Of a DNA stretch of 64,000 bases, positions 55,130 through 64,000 are shown piece by piece. Numbering within the stretch: position 1 is the first letter of the stretch; every line of letters begins with the position of its first letter. Origin of the DNA: Notamacropus eugenii (Eukaryota > Chordata > Mammalia > Diprotodontia > Macropodidae). The stretch is taken from NCBI RefSeq assembly GCF_028372415.1, contig NC_092875.1:185940022-186004021 (forward strand). The letters run 5' to 3'. The position numbers and the translations under genes are program-made. The notes under the pieces were generated by a model. It saw nothing but the letters and a program-made list of their open reading frames with translations. It had not been told where the DNA came from and searched no databases.

Positions 55130-55640
55130 CTTTGTTGTTTGTCCTTTGTTTTTGAAGAAGACCAATGACCTCATGGTTGATGACTTCACTAGTGTATGAA
55201 CTGGATTTGAGTGAGTCAGAGTTGCACAGAGTAGGCAACCTCACTCTCTCTTCTAGAGTGATGGAAGTCAAGTGGCAAGGCAAAAAAAGTTAAGATGATA
55301 AGCAATGGTCCACAATACAGTGGATGACCTTGGCATCTTCAGAGTCTGATCAAATTCTAAGCACTCCCCAATATCTGCTTCAACTGTGTTTATGGCCATG
55401 GGAATCAATTGTTCTCATTCACGTGCTTGAGGTAGACATTCCCCTAACTCACCTCCGGGTTGGAGGCCTGTCAGTTATACTCAGCCTGGTCTGGCCCATC
55501 TGCTGACATGGTTTTACTAGAGTGTGGCCACTGCACATTCTACAGCTTCTTGGAGTCACAGGTGAGAGTTGAGTGCCAGGTGGACACCAAAGGTGGATGA
55601 ACAGCTCTGAAAAGGGCTTGGCAAGTCCTTACACACACAT
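55130..55640 (-). repeat. 0.5-kb repeat with MAR1-like tail, copy 3
   Basis: The most complete copy. The plus strand runs 'tttgttgtttgtcctttgtt', 'ttgaagaagaccaatgacct', 'cacgtgcttgaggtagacat', 'gcccatctgctgacatggtt', 'gatgaacagctctgaaaagg'. The tail is at the left, so it is minus-oriented. Confidence 0.7.
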
Positions 55641-55683
55641 ACACACACACACACACATACATACTCACATGCACACACATACC
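55630..55683. repeat. (CA)n microsatellite, interrupted
   Basis: ACACACAC with CATA interruptions. Confidence 0.9.
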
Positions 55684-55739
55684 CATTATTCTCTAATGTC
55701 AGGAAAGAAAAAAAATATTCAAAGAAGGGTGAGGAAGAA

Positions 55740-55985
55740 GAAAGAGTGAAACCTGACTTTGAGGTTGCTGACCTGGAGCACTGGAAGCATAGTGGTACCC
55801 TTGGAATTAAAAAGGGAAATTTGGAGGAGTTGTATGCTTAGAGGGAAAAGATAATGAGCTCCATTTTGGAGGCATTGTATTTGAAATGCAGATGAGACAT
55901 CTAGATGGAGCAGACAGTTGGTGACGCAGGTCTGTACTTCAGGAGAGAGATTAAGGTTGGATTTATAGAATCATCTGTCTAGAGA
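55740..55985 (+). repeat. Ancient repeat piece
   Basis: 'gcattgtatttgaaatgcag', 'gagacatctagatggagcag' and 'ttatagaatcatctgtct' belong to the late section of an old interspersed repeat. Confidence 0.4.
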
Positions 55986-57420
55986 TGGTTATTGAACCTA
56001 AGCGAGCTGAGCCAAAAAGAGAAAGACAACAGAGATGGCGGAGAAGAGAACCCAGGACAGCATCTTGGAGAGTACCCCTGGTTAGGGGGCAGGAGAGAGG
56101 TGATGATCCAGCCAAGGAGAAGAAAGAGAGTATTCAGGATCACAGAAAATGAAAATAACACAATAACACATGCTTTACTGCTGGATAAAACAAGACGTTG
56201 CTGTTGTTTTAACTTGACAATTTTCTCCAAGCCACCTGAGATTTAAATTTAACTTGGTGATCTTTGCGTGTTTTGACATTTGAAAAATCACAATGTCATT
56301 GAGACTATCTCCTTGCAGAGTCTGTTCAATTACCACAGACTATACCAAAATAGGAAACTAGTCTCAACTGTCTATTTCCTGTCAAGAAGGAATGTTTCCC
56401 CCCTGGAGCATGTTGGGAGGGGGCATAAAATAAACCGTGTCATTTTCAAAAAAGAGAGACCATGTGTTCTGATAGAAAAACAAAGCCAAAACCATAGGAC
56501 TGTTTTTTTTTTTAGAAGCTTAGGCTTTTATTTCCAGTTGTAGCATTAAACTGGCGGTGTGATCATTGGCAGATGATTAAATGTCTCTGAACCTCAGTTT
56601 CTCTTTCTATACAATAGGAGAGTTAGACTATGTGGTATTTGAGGTCTTTTCCCGTTTTATGATTCTAAAAATAGCAAGTGACTGGACAATAGCTGTTTCG
56701 CCTGACTTGTGTCCGTTTCTCATCCACTGACAAGTCTACCTTCCTTGTGGCTACAGCTGAGTAGAAGTTAGGTAAGAAAAAGATTGTGCAGGTAATCAGA
56801 CAGGGCCCTGACCTGGAAGCTAACAACTTGTGTTTTCATTATTAACAGAATCATTAACAATTCATCTGCATCGGACACTGGGTGGGGTACCATCTGGTGT
56901 TCACCCATGGGGAACAAGGGTGGAACTTTGGGGTTCAGTTTCACCATCCACAAAATGGCTCTGACAATATCTATTTCTCTAACCCTGAGAGCTGTTCTGA
57001 GGATTAGTGGCAAAATAAACCACTCTGAGCTTATTAGATAAAAGGGATTGTTTTTTCCTACTGGCTTATATTGTAAATTCCAGTATATTTAATAATGCAG
57101 TAGAACTTTACAAATGAATAGCGAGGTTTCTTTCATTTTTTTTTTATCAGTCTTATAACCACTCTCACCATTTATATCTCTGCAGTGGCCATGAGTCCAG
57201 CCCAGCATGGCCATGGTACTTCTACCTGCCCCCTCCCCTAATCTACCATTTTTATATGCTAATGAAAGCAAAGTTAGGAGGAAAGCTGGCAGTTTAAAAA
57301 TGAGAAATCAGAAATATATTCAACTTTGCTTTCAGAATGGATATGGGTTTTCATTTAGTCTTAATGAAGGCTGTTCCAGTCCTCTTATAACAAGGGATAG
57401 GGCAGGGAAAGGAAAGGGCA
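55986..57420. other. Mostly unclassified, with MIR scraps
   Basis: MIR-like plus-strand pieces at about 56525-56680 ('gaacctcagtttctctttct') and 56935-57030. Paired opposite-strand frames at 55979-56246 have no domain. Confidence 0.35.
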
Positions 57421-57423
57421 AGA

Positions 57424-57674
57424 AACATTTATTAAGTGCCTACTATGTGCAAGGTACCTAGTTAGGCATTGCTACAAATATTATCTCTTTTGACCCTCAC
57501 AGACATCCTGTGAGGTAGGTGCTACTATTAACTTTTAACAGTTGAGGAAACTGAGGTAGTCAGCAGTTAAGTGGCTTTCCCAGGTTCACATAGCTAGTGT
57601 CTGAAGTCAGACCAACTCAGGTCTTCCTGACTCCAGGCCCAGTGCTCTATCTACAATGCTACCAGTTGCCTCTG
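57424..57674 (-). mobile_element. THER1-like SINE, full length
   Basis: 'tattaagtgcctactatgtg', 'gacatcctgtgaggtaggtg', 'gttgaggaaactgaggtagt', 'tcacatagctagtgtctgaa', 'tacaatgctaccagttgcc'. Confidence 0.85.
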
Positions 57675-57810
57675 ACATGGCTTCTTTGCTATGCCTAAAA
57701 CAGGGCAGAGACATACCCTTGACTGTATAAGCAGGAGTCTGGGAGGAAAGGATGAGAAGGAAATGAATCCAGAGGATGTTTTTCTGGCCAAGAAGGCAGA
57801 GGAGGGCTTT

Positions 57811-58015
57811 GGGGAGGGGTTGTGGATCAGACACGGGCATCAGACATGAGCCAGATGGAGGCAAGAGGGAACATGACAAAAATCTGGAGATTGGCACAGA
57901 GTCAGTCTGAGTCTTACCCTCCAGAAACTTTCATTGTATAAGATTTAATACTGATTTTGTAGTGAAGTTGTGTGTTCCTTGTATATGAGGCAGGCCTAGG
58001 GCCAGAAGCCAAGCT
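57811..58015 (+). repeat. Two-block repeat, copy B, block 1
   Basis: 'gaggcaagagggaacatgac', 'cagagtcagtctgagtctta' and 'gtagtgaagttgtgtgttcc' align with 53905-54095. Confidence 0.75.
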
Positions 58016-58094
58016 TCTTTGGGCCTTAGGATTTTGGCTTGTCTGAAGATAAAAGAAAGTTTGATGCTGCTTGATATGAGAGGATTCCTCATAG

Positions 58095-58495
58095 CTGCTT
58101 TCAATCCATCAAGAAATCAGCAAGTGTTTATTAAGCAGCTACTAGGCGCCAGGTACTAAGCTAGGTTCTGGGGATACAAAGACAAAAACAAAACCATTCC
58201 TGCTCTCAAAGGACTTATGTTCTATTATGGGAGACAACATGTGCTTGTAAAAGTATGTGCAAAATGAATGCAATTTCATTGGGGGATGAGAGAGAGAAGA
58301 ACTGAATAGCTGGGGTGGTTGGGGAGCGATGGAATTAGGAAAGGATTCATATACAAGGTGCCCTTGAGCTGAATTTTGAAGGAAATTAGGGATTCTGAGA
58401 AGCAAAAGTGAGGAGGGAATGCATGCTGGTTGGGGGAATGAGAGAGGGCAAAAGCACGGAAGTGGGAGATAGGTAAACAAGCATATGAACTGTGC
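58095..58495 (+). repeat. Ancient interspersed repeat copy
   Basis: 'agcaagtgtttattaagcag', 'tctggggatacaaagacaaa', 'ggtgcccttgagctgaattt', 'aatgagagagggcaaaagca'. It separates the two blocks of copy B. The minus-strand 182-codon frame here is a shadow of it. Confidence 0.55.
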
Positions 58496-58499
58496 ACAG

Positions 58500-58945
58500 G
58501 CTAGTTTAATGAGTGTACAAGAATGTATAGTGTATAATAAGCCTGGAAGAGGTAATGTTTTTGTTTTATTCCTTTGTAATAAAAAAAGAATGATGAAAGA
58601 ACCATATGTATGCCTTTGTGAGTTCCATTGACATGCCCCAGAGGAGGGGATAAAGGGTAGAGTTTCCCAAATGGGTGGGAGTAGAGTCAAGAATCTGACT
58701 AGATAAAACTACAGTAAACACCTAGACTTAGGAGACAAATCTTGCCACCCACAAAAGAAGCCCAGCTAAGGGGAGAGAGGGAGACATAGGACTTGGTGAC
58801 AACCCCAAGTACCTACCTCTTATGTGGTGTGGTCCATGGAATCTTCAATCACTACCCTGAGGTTGGGATTGACAGCTTCATTAATAAACAGGATCAAGAA
58901 ACAAGTTAGTTTTGCTGTTTGATGGAGTGGGTGGTGGGGAGAGAA
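58500..58945. other. No recognised feature
   Basis: No repeat or exon identified. Confidence 0.35.
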
Positions 58946-58950
58946 GACAA

Positions 58951-59185
58951 AGGGAATAAATATTAAATTGCACCTACTATGTGCTAGGCACTCTGCCCTT
59001 TGATTTTCACAGTAACCTTGTGAGGCAAGTGCTATTACTATTTGCACTTTATAATTGAGGAAATCAAGGCAAAGAGGTTGAGATTTGTCTAGGGCCACAC
59101 CGTATATGTCTGAAGTTGGATTTGAACTCAGGTCTTCCTTATTCTAGGCCCAATATTCTATCCTCTGCACCACCCTGTTGCCTGG
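58951..59185 (-). mobile_element. THER1-like SINE
   Basis: 'gcacctactatgtgctaggc', 'gtaaccttgtgaggcaagtg', 'tttgtctagggccacaccgt', 'ttggatttgaactcaggtct'. Confidence 0.82.
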
Positions 59186-59489
59186 TGAATAAAATATATC
59201 ACATAATAGCAGGATTTAAACTCAGCGAAGGTGGTTTGGGATGGGGATATAAGGGATGCAATATGAACTCCAGGTCTTTTAGAACTCAAGATGATAGAAG
59301 ACATTTCCAGATCCCTTCTGACTCTCTCCCTGAGTCACTCTGCCCCAACACGGTAACATAAGAACCTTTCCCTGGGCCAAGGAGATATTCTATATCCTGG
59401 ATAAGCCCCTGCTCCACTGATAGCCTTTCTATTAATTGCATCTTCCCCAGCATTGTGGCCAGGAATTAATGAAATCAACATGAGGGACT

Positions 59490-59830
59490 AATGTATGTGT
59501 ACTTAGGACTCAGGTCATGGTGTATGAAATGCCAAGAGGATTGGAGTCAAATGCGTTTAGCAGTGGTTATAGAATGGAAACGTGAGAGCTGTGTGTGTGT
59601 GTGTATACATACATACATACATATGTATATATATATATATGCACCTATGCATAGGCATTGGTTACAGTCTGTTCAGGATTTCCAAGGAAAAAAGTATGTC
59701 TATATAAACAAAACACAACCCAACATATTTAAATCTTTACAAATGATTTTATTGATAAATTTTGTTTTTGTATCACCTGTAGATATCAGTATATATGCAT
59801 AAACACACAATATAAGTATATGTGTATATG
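59490..59830 (+). repeat. Two-block repeat, copy B, block 2
   Basis: 'catggtgtatgaaatgccaa', 'gcataggcattggttacagt' and 'tatataaacaaaacacaacc' align with 54170-54560. It contains a (TG)n/(CATA)n/(TA)n tract at 59592-59640 where copy A has a SINE and a short TA tract. Confidence 0.72.
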
Positions 59831-60119
59831 TATAGATATATGTATATGTAAGTATATGCATACGTTTATATACATACAGTATATGTGCATGCACCCACAG
59901 ACACCCCTCCCCCATCTACCCAGAGAGCTATTTCTTGTAAAAGAGAAAGAGAACGGGCAAAAAACCAACTCAGCAAAAGTAATGAAAACAATCATCAAAT
60001 CCAGCAATACATATTGTAATTCCACATCCACAGCCCCCCATTTCTGAGAAGAAGAGAAGGAAGATTGAACAGCTCTTCGTTGGAGTGAGGCGTGATCAGC
60101 ATGGAATAGCCACACAGTG

Positions 60120-60410
60120 TTCAATTTTTATTTTTTCTTGTTCTCATTTGCATTATTAGGATTGTGCTGGTTGTTTCCCTTGTTCTGCTTACTTCATATT
60201 TCCTCAGTTAATAGAAATCTTCTTTCTCAAGTCTTTATATACACTTTTTTTTTTTTAACATGTCAGTAATACCCTGTCACACTCAGGTACCACAATTTGT
60301 TTAATCATTCCCTATTGATGGGCATCTATTTTGTTTCCAGTTCTTTGTTATTATAACTATTTTTATGTAGGGACTTTCTTTCTATTGCAAAATATTTAAG
60401 TGCATAATTA
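60120..60410 (-). mobile_element. L1 LINE 3' fragment
   Basis: 'cccttgttctgcttacttca', 'ccacaatttgtttaatcatt', 'ccctattgatgggcatctat', 'ccagttctttgttattataa'. Confidence 0.7.
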
Positions 60411-61300
60411 GGTAGGATGGATGGAGTATTGGCTTTAGAGTCGGAGAACATAGATTCTTTAGTTATGACACTTATGAGCTGTATCTGGGACAAGCCAATG
60501 GCCCTGATAAGAACAGGAAGTCATTCATGTTGCAAGAGTGATGTGTAGGCTACTACTGAAGGAAAAGGAGTAGGCCAGGGAAGAAACAGGGCTTCCGTGG
60601 GAGGGAGGGAGAAGGGTTTTAAGTTTCTTTTAAAACTTTTTTTCTTTTTTGATTGTTTTAAGTTTCTGTTTTAAGTACTTATTCTTGCTAATTAGGTTCT
60701 AAGATTAGTTGTCTCTGTCTGTTAAAGGCGCACAAGGACCATCAATGCCTTTTAAATTTCGGCACCCTGGGATGAAGTCCCCACCTCCCTCCCTTGATTA
60801 TAGTTCTGAGGGATGGTTTCAGCTAAGATGGGAATGAGGTGGGGGTCTTTAGGTCGTCAAGGCAGTGAACATGATGGATATGGTAAAGTCTGGAAGTCCT
60901 CCATTTGACCAAGGACTGCAGTGGTAAGGGCCTAAAGGATGGTGTGGCTAATGAAACCCACCTAGGCAGGGTGGCTATACTGCTACTCCCTGATCTCTTT
61001 ACCTACAATAACCATGAAATCAAAGGACAAAAGTCAATAATATTTGTATTATTTCTAAAAGGTTCTGATGCTTCATAATCATTGAGAGTCTACGAGACGA
61101 AGAGTTTTCAGAAAATACCTCAAAGTTCCCATGAAAGTTCCCTTAAGACTTGCTAATATTGCTAGAATAAGCTAAGAGTTCCAATTAGTTTGAGATATTT
61201 CCTTAAAAACTGGGAATGAGGATCAAAATGAGCTTTGACAGGACCATCTCGTAAGCTAGAAATTATACCAGTGTTGTTTAAAGGAAATATTGTAAATTTT
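60411..61300. other. No recognised gene; MIR scrap
   Basis: A plus-strand MIR head piece at about 60410-60510 ('tggatggagtattggcttta'). The rest is unclassified. Confidence 0.35.
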
Positions 61301-61304
61301 TTTT

Positions 61305-61567
61305 AAGGTAGAGGAGTGGGTGGAGCACTGGGCCTTGGAGTCAGAAAGATCTGAGTTCAGATCTCACCTCAGATACTTACTAGTTGTGTGACCCTGGGCA
61401 AATCACTTAACCTGTGTCTGCCTCAGTTTCTCCAATTGTAAAATAGGGATAATAATAATATTTACCTTCCAGGGCTGTTGTGAAGAACAAATGAGGTAAT
61501 ATTTGTAAAGTACTACTACTTAGCATAGTACCTGGCATGTAGCAGTTGCTTAATTAATGCTATTAGA
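61305..61567 (+). mobile_element. THER1-like SINE, full length
   Basis: 'gagtgggtggagcactgggc', 'ttactagttgtgtgaccctg', 'gtaaaatagggataataata', 'gggctgttgtgaagaacaaa', 'cctggcatgtagcagttgct'. Confidence 0.88.
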
Positions 61568-61577
61568 TTTATTTTTA

Positions 61578-61648
61578 TGGGGCAACTAGGTGGTGCAGTG
61601 GATAGAATGCTAGAGTCAGAATTCTGGCAAGTGATTAAGTTCTGTACT
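61578..61648 (+). mobile_element. CORE-SINE 5' fragment
   Basis: 'ggggcaactaggtggtgcag' and 'tggatagaatgctagagtca'. It stops near a (CA)n tract. Confidence 0.75.
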
Positions 61649-61649
61649 A

Positions 61650-61722
61650 ACACACACACACACTCACACACACACACTCACACACACACACTCACACACT
61701 CACACACACACACACACACACG
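61650..61722. repeat. (CA)n microsatellite with CT interruptions
   Basis: CACACA with periodic CACTCA variants. Confidence 0.95.
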
Positions 61723-62336
61723 CTGTTTAATAGAATGGGTTGAATGGGAACTGATAATTTTCCCTTTCCAGTCAGCTTGACAAGGCTACCTGGAGAAGCA
61801 CATTTCCTCTGAACCTTCAGGAAGTCACCCTGTTCCCTGGGTAGTTTTGGCACCTCTCACATTAGTGCTGTGGAGCAAGGAAATGTCAAATCCTAGAGGC
61901 TTAGATTTGCAAGGGCTCAATACCTCCTCCCATCATGAATCTCATCTGTAACATCCCTGACAAGTGACCATCTAGCCTCCACTTAAACACTTAACAGGTC
62001 ATTCATTGTCTCTTGGGGCAGCTATTCCATTTCGGTACAGCTGTAGTCATCAAGAAGCTTTTACTAAAGTTGAGTCAAAAATCTTTCTTCCTTCAAAGTC
62101 TACCCATTGGTATTAGTTCTCTCTGCTGGGACTAGATAAATCAAGGCAAACTCTCTTCCACATGACAGTACTTGAGACAGTCAGAGGATCATAGATGGGC
62201 AACTAGGAGAACATCAGAGGACAGCCACTCTTTTTACAGTTGAGGATAATTTGACCAAGGTCACAGTGATTGTATTTATTCAAGACAGGAGATAAGTTCA
62301 GGTCCTCTGATTTCTGAAAATTTCCTTTCTCTCCTC

Positions 62337-62446
62337 TTTCCTTCCTTCCTTCCTTCCTTCCTTCCTTCCTTCCTTCCTTCCTTCCTTCCTTCCTTCCTTC
62401 CTTCCTTCCTTCCTTCCTTCCTTCCTTCCTTCCTTCCTTCCTTCCC
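62337..62446. repeat. (TTCC)n tetranucleotide array
   Basis: About 27 near-perfect CTTC units over 110 bp. On the minus strand this is a polypurine GGAA array. The lysine/glutamate/glycine frames across it are not genes. Confidence 0.97.
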
Positions 62447-62489
62447 CTCTATCTCTCCTTTGCTTTCCTCCTTCCTTCCTTTCTTCCAC

Positions 62490-63480
62490 AACACCAAATA
62501 AAATGATAAATATTTTCTTAAACCATTAAAATTCTTTGATTAAGTAGCAATCTCCTATATTCTCCCTGGAAATATTAAATGGAATATTTATCACACAATA
62601 GTAGAATATTTTTTTTCTTTCTTAGAGCTTAGTATAACCCAACATATTTAACCAAAGTGTTTAGTGTTTTTCCCTCCTCTTTTCCTTAATCTTTAATGTT
62701 GCATAAGCTTTTCAGAAGTATCTGTTGCTGTTGACATCCAAAGTAGCAAATATATTTAGCACAATACACTGGAGGGCAGAAAATAAACCATTTAATTAGC
62801 CTTTAGGGGATTTTCTTAGCTCACATGTTAAAAAGAAAATGAAAAGGGAAAGTGGTGAGCTTGTGACAGTAAAATCGAGGTTTTTGTGACCTTTTGGATG
62901 GCAGCCTCAGAGAATGAAGTCCTCTGACCCACTCACAAGACAGTGGATGAAAAAAAAATTAGCCCCAATTTATTTCTATGATCATTTACATGAACAAAAT
63001 ACTTATTGGACCCACTCAAAAAAAGGGAAAAATGAGCAAACAAATTTGTTACTCTGATTGTTAAATAAAAAGGGAATTTACAACTTATTGGAGTCTCTGG
63101 TCAAGGTCAACCTTAGGGAATAAGAGCTGTTTCCTCCAAATTAAGAAGGACATAGGCCACCATGTTCCCTTATTCTCTCGATATTATCTTTTACTCTTTA
63201 CCCTTCCCTTTTCCCATGTGAAGAACTTGTCTGTTTAGCTACCCATGGCAACACCATAACAAAGCAGTGCAGTAATGAGTCATGTGACTGAATTAAGGAG
63301 GTGGCTTTCTGATGTTAGTAGATTGGACCTACTTGATTCAAAACTGACTTATTACTTAAAAAAGGACAAAATCCCAATGGTGACTTTTTGATCTGATATG
63401 TTAAATGTATGATTTTTTTCTCTCATCCTCGAAGGATGATGAGGAAGGGAAAGGCAGGGAAGGAAACAAGCAGGCATTTC
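62490..63480. other. Repeat-poor interval
   Basis: AT-rich, no recognised repeats, no credible ORF. A candidate for conserved non-coding DNA only. Confidence 0.35.
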
Positions 63481-63486
63481 AGTACT

Positions 63487-63722
63487 GATTATGTTCAAAA
63501 ACCTGTGCTAATAAGCACTTTACAATCTCGTTGGATCCTCACAACTCTGGGATGCACAAGCTAATATTATTATTACTTATTAATATTCCCATTTCACAGC
63601 TGAGGAAACAGACAGAGGTTTAGTGACTTGCCAAGAATTACACAGTTTTAAGTGTCTGAGGCTAGATTTCAACTCAGGGCTTCATGACTCCAGGTCAGTG
63701 CTCTGTCCACTGTGCTACCTTG
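63487..63722 (-). mobile_element. THER1-like SINE
   Basis: 'aataagcactttacaatctc', 'cccatttcacagctgaggaa', 'gtgacttgccaagaattaca', 'ctctgtccactgtgctacct'. Confidence 0.85.
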
Positions 63723-63884
63723 TTAAGGACCAAGCTGTAGAGATTTTAGTGAAAAAGGAAGTCAGTTGCACATGAACTAAAAGATTGGACATACATACTT
63801 TCAGTATATTAGGGTATGCAGGTCTTCTCAGCCCTTCTTGTAGGCCTCACCTCTGCTCTTCCTTTCCTGTGGGTGGGCCCTCTC

Positions 63885-63926
63885 CCTCTTTCTTTACCTT
63901 TCCCTCCCTCCTTCCTCCCTCCCTTC

Positions 63927-63983
<57 letters not shown>

Positions 63984-64000
63984 TCCCTTCCTCTGCTTCT
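63885..64000. repeat. (CT)n/(CTTT)n pyrimidine tract
   Basis: Pure (CT)n from about 63927 with one TTTC break, embedded in CCTT-rich sequence that continues to the window edge. Confidence 0.95.

Noticed and set aside
58142..58690. 182-codon minus-strand frame
   Set aside because: It lies across an ancient interspersed repeat on the opposite strand; sister copies do not keep the frame.
62276..62497. Lysine/glutamate/glycine repeat protein
   Set aside because: It is purely the translation of the (TTCC)n array.
9066..64000. CD83, the next gene expected by mammalian synteny
   Set aside because: No immunoglobulin-domain exon or matching coding segment was recognised; it is probably beyond the right edge.
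1..64000. CRISPR array, operon, phage or bacterial defence system
   Set aside because: No spaced identical repeats and no dense co-directional genes; the window is plainly mammalian nuclear DNA.

Overview
This window reads as nuclear DNA from a marsupial. It holds one intact protein-coding gene in about 64 kb, with no operons and no bacterial-type gene density. It is loaded with tRNA-headed CORE-SINEs of the MAR1/THER1 kind, marsupial-type L1, RTE-like and L3/CR1 LINEs, L2/MIR remnants, a Tigger DNA transposon and many microsatellites. Repeat family names are from recollection of consensus sequences, not from a database search. The host call (marsupial, species not determined) rests on the SINE and L1 types. 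Most remaining open frames are short chance frames or pieces of dead transposons.

The gene is RNF182, a membrane-anchored RING E3 ubiquitin ligase, on the + strand. Its whole coding sequence lies in one exon (CDS 6984-7727, 247 aa). A good splice acceptor ends at 6821. An upstream candidate non-coding exon (1027-1156) has a clean acceptor and a perfect GTAAGT donor, so an intron of about 5.7 kb is proposed at 1157-6821. The leader contains several short upstream ORFs, one of which would cross the proposed splice junction. The 3' UTR probably runs to a poly(A) signal at 8991 or beyond, and carries a foldback hAT-like MITE (8325-8546) that supplies extra AATAAA hexamers. The promoter is not evident and probably lies upstream of the window.

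From about 9 kb to the right end I see no convincing exon. This is intergenic or distal sequence made of layered repeats. The main elements are: an internally deleted Tigger1-like transposon with TA target duplication (16513-17321); an L3/CR1 fragment with reverse-transcriptase residues (18.76-19.6 kb); an ORF2-less, HAL1-like L1 (25.1-27.5 kb) interrupted by a full MAR1-like SINE; an RTE fragment with an in-frame 51-bp triplication (28.2-28.7 kb); a MAR1-like SINE with a perfect 10-bp target duplication (31.2-31.5 kb); a LINE split into head-to-head halves at about 34495, as expected from twin priming; an L1 ORF2 tail (37.5-38.5 kb); a 606-bp solo LTR with TG...CA ends and a 6-bp target duplication (44436-45041); an RTE 3' end (45.3-45.9 kb) whose tail matches that of a SINE class in the window; and a two-copy unclassified repeat (53.9-54.65 kb and 57.8-59.8 kb).

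Repeat-poor intervals (about 9.1-10.7, 15.2-16.5, 49.3-52.7 and 62.5-63.5 kb) are the best places to look for conserved regulatory DNA, but nothing in the sequence alone proves function there.
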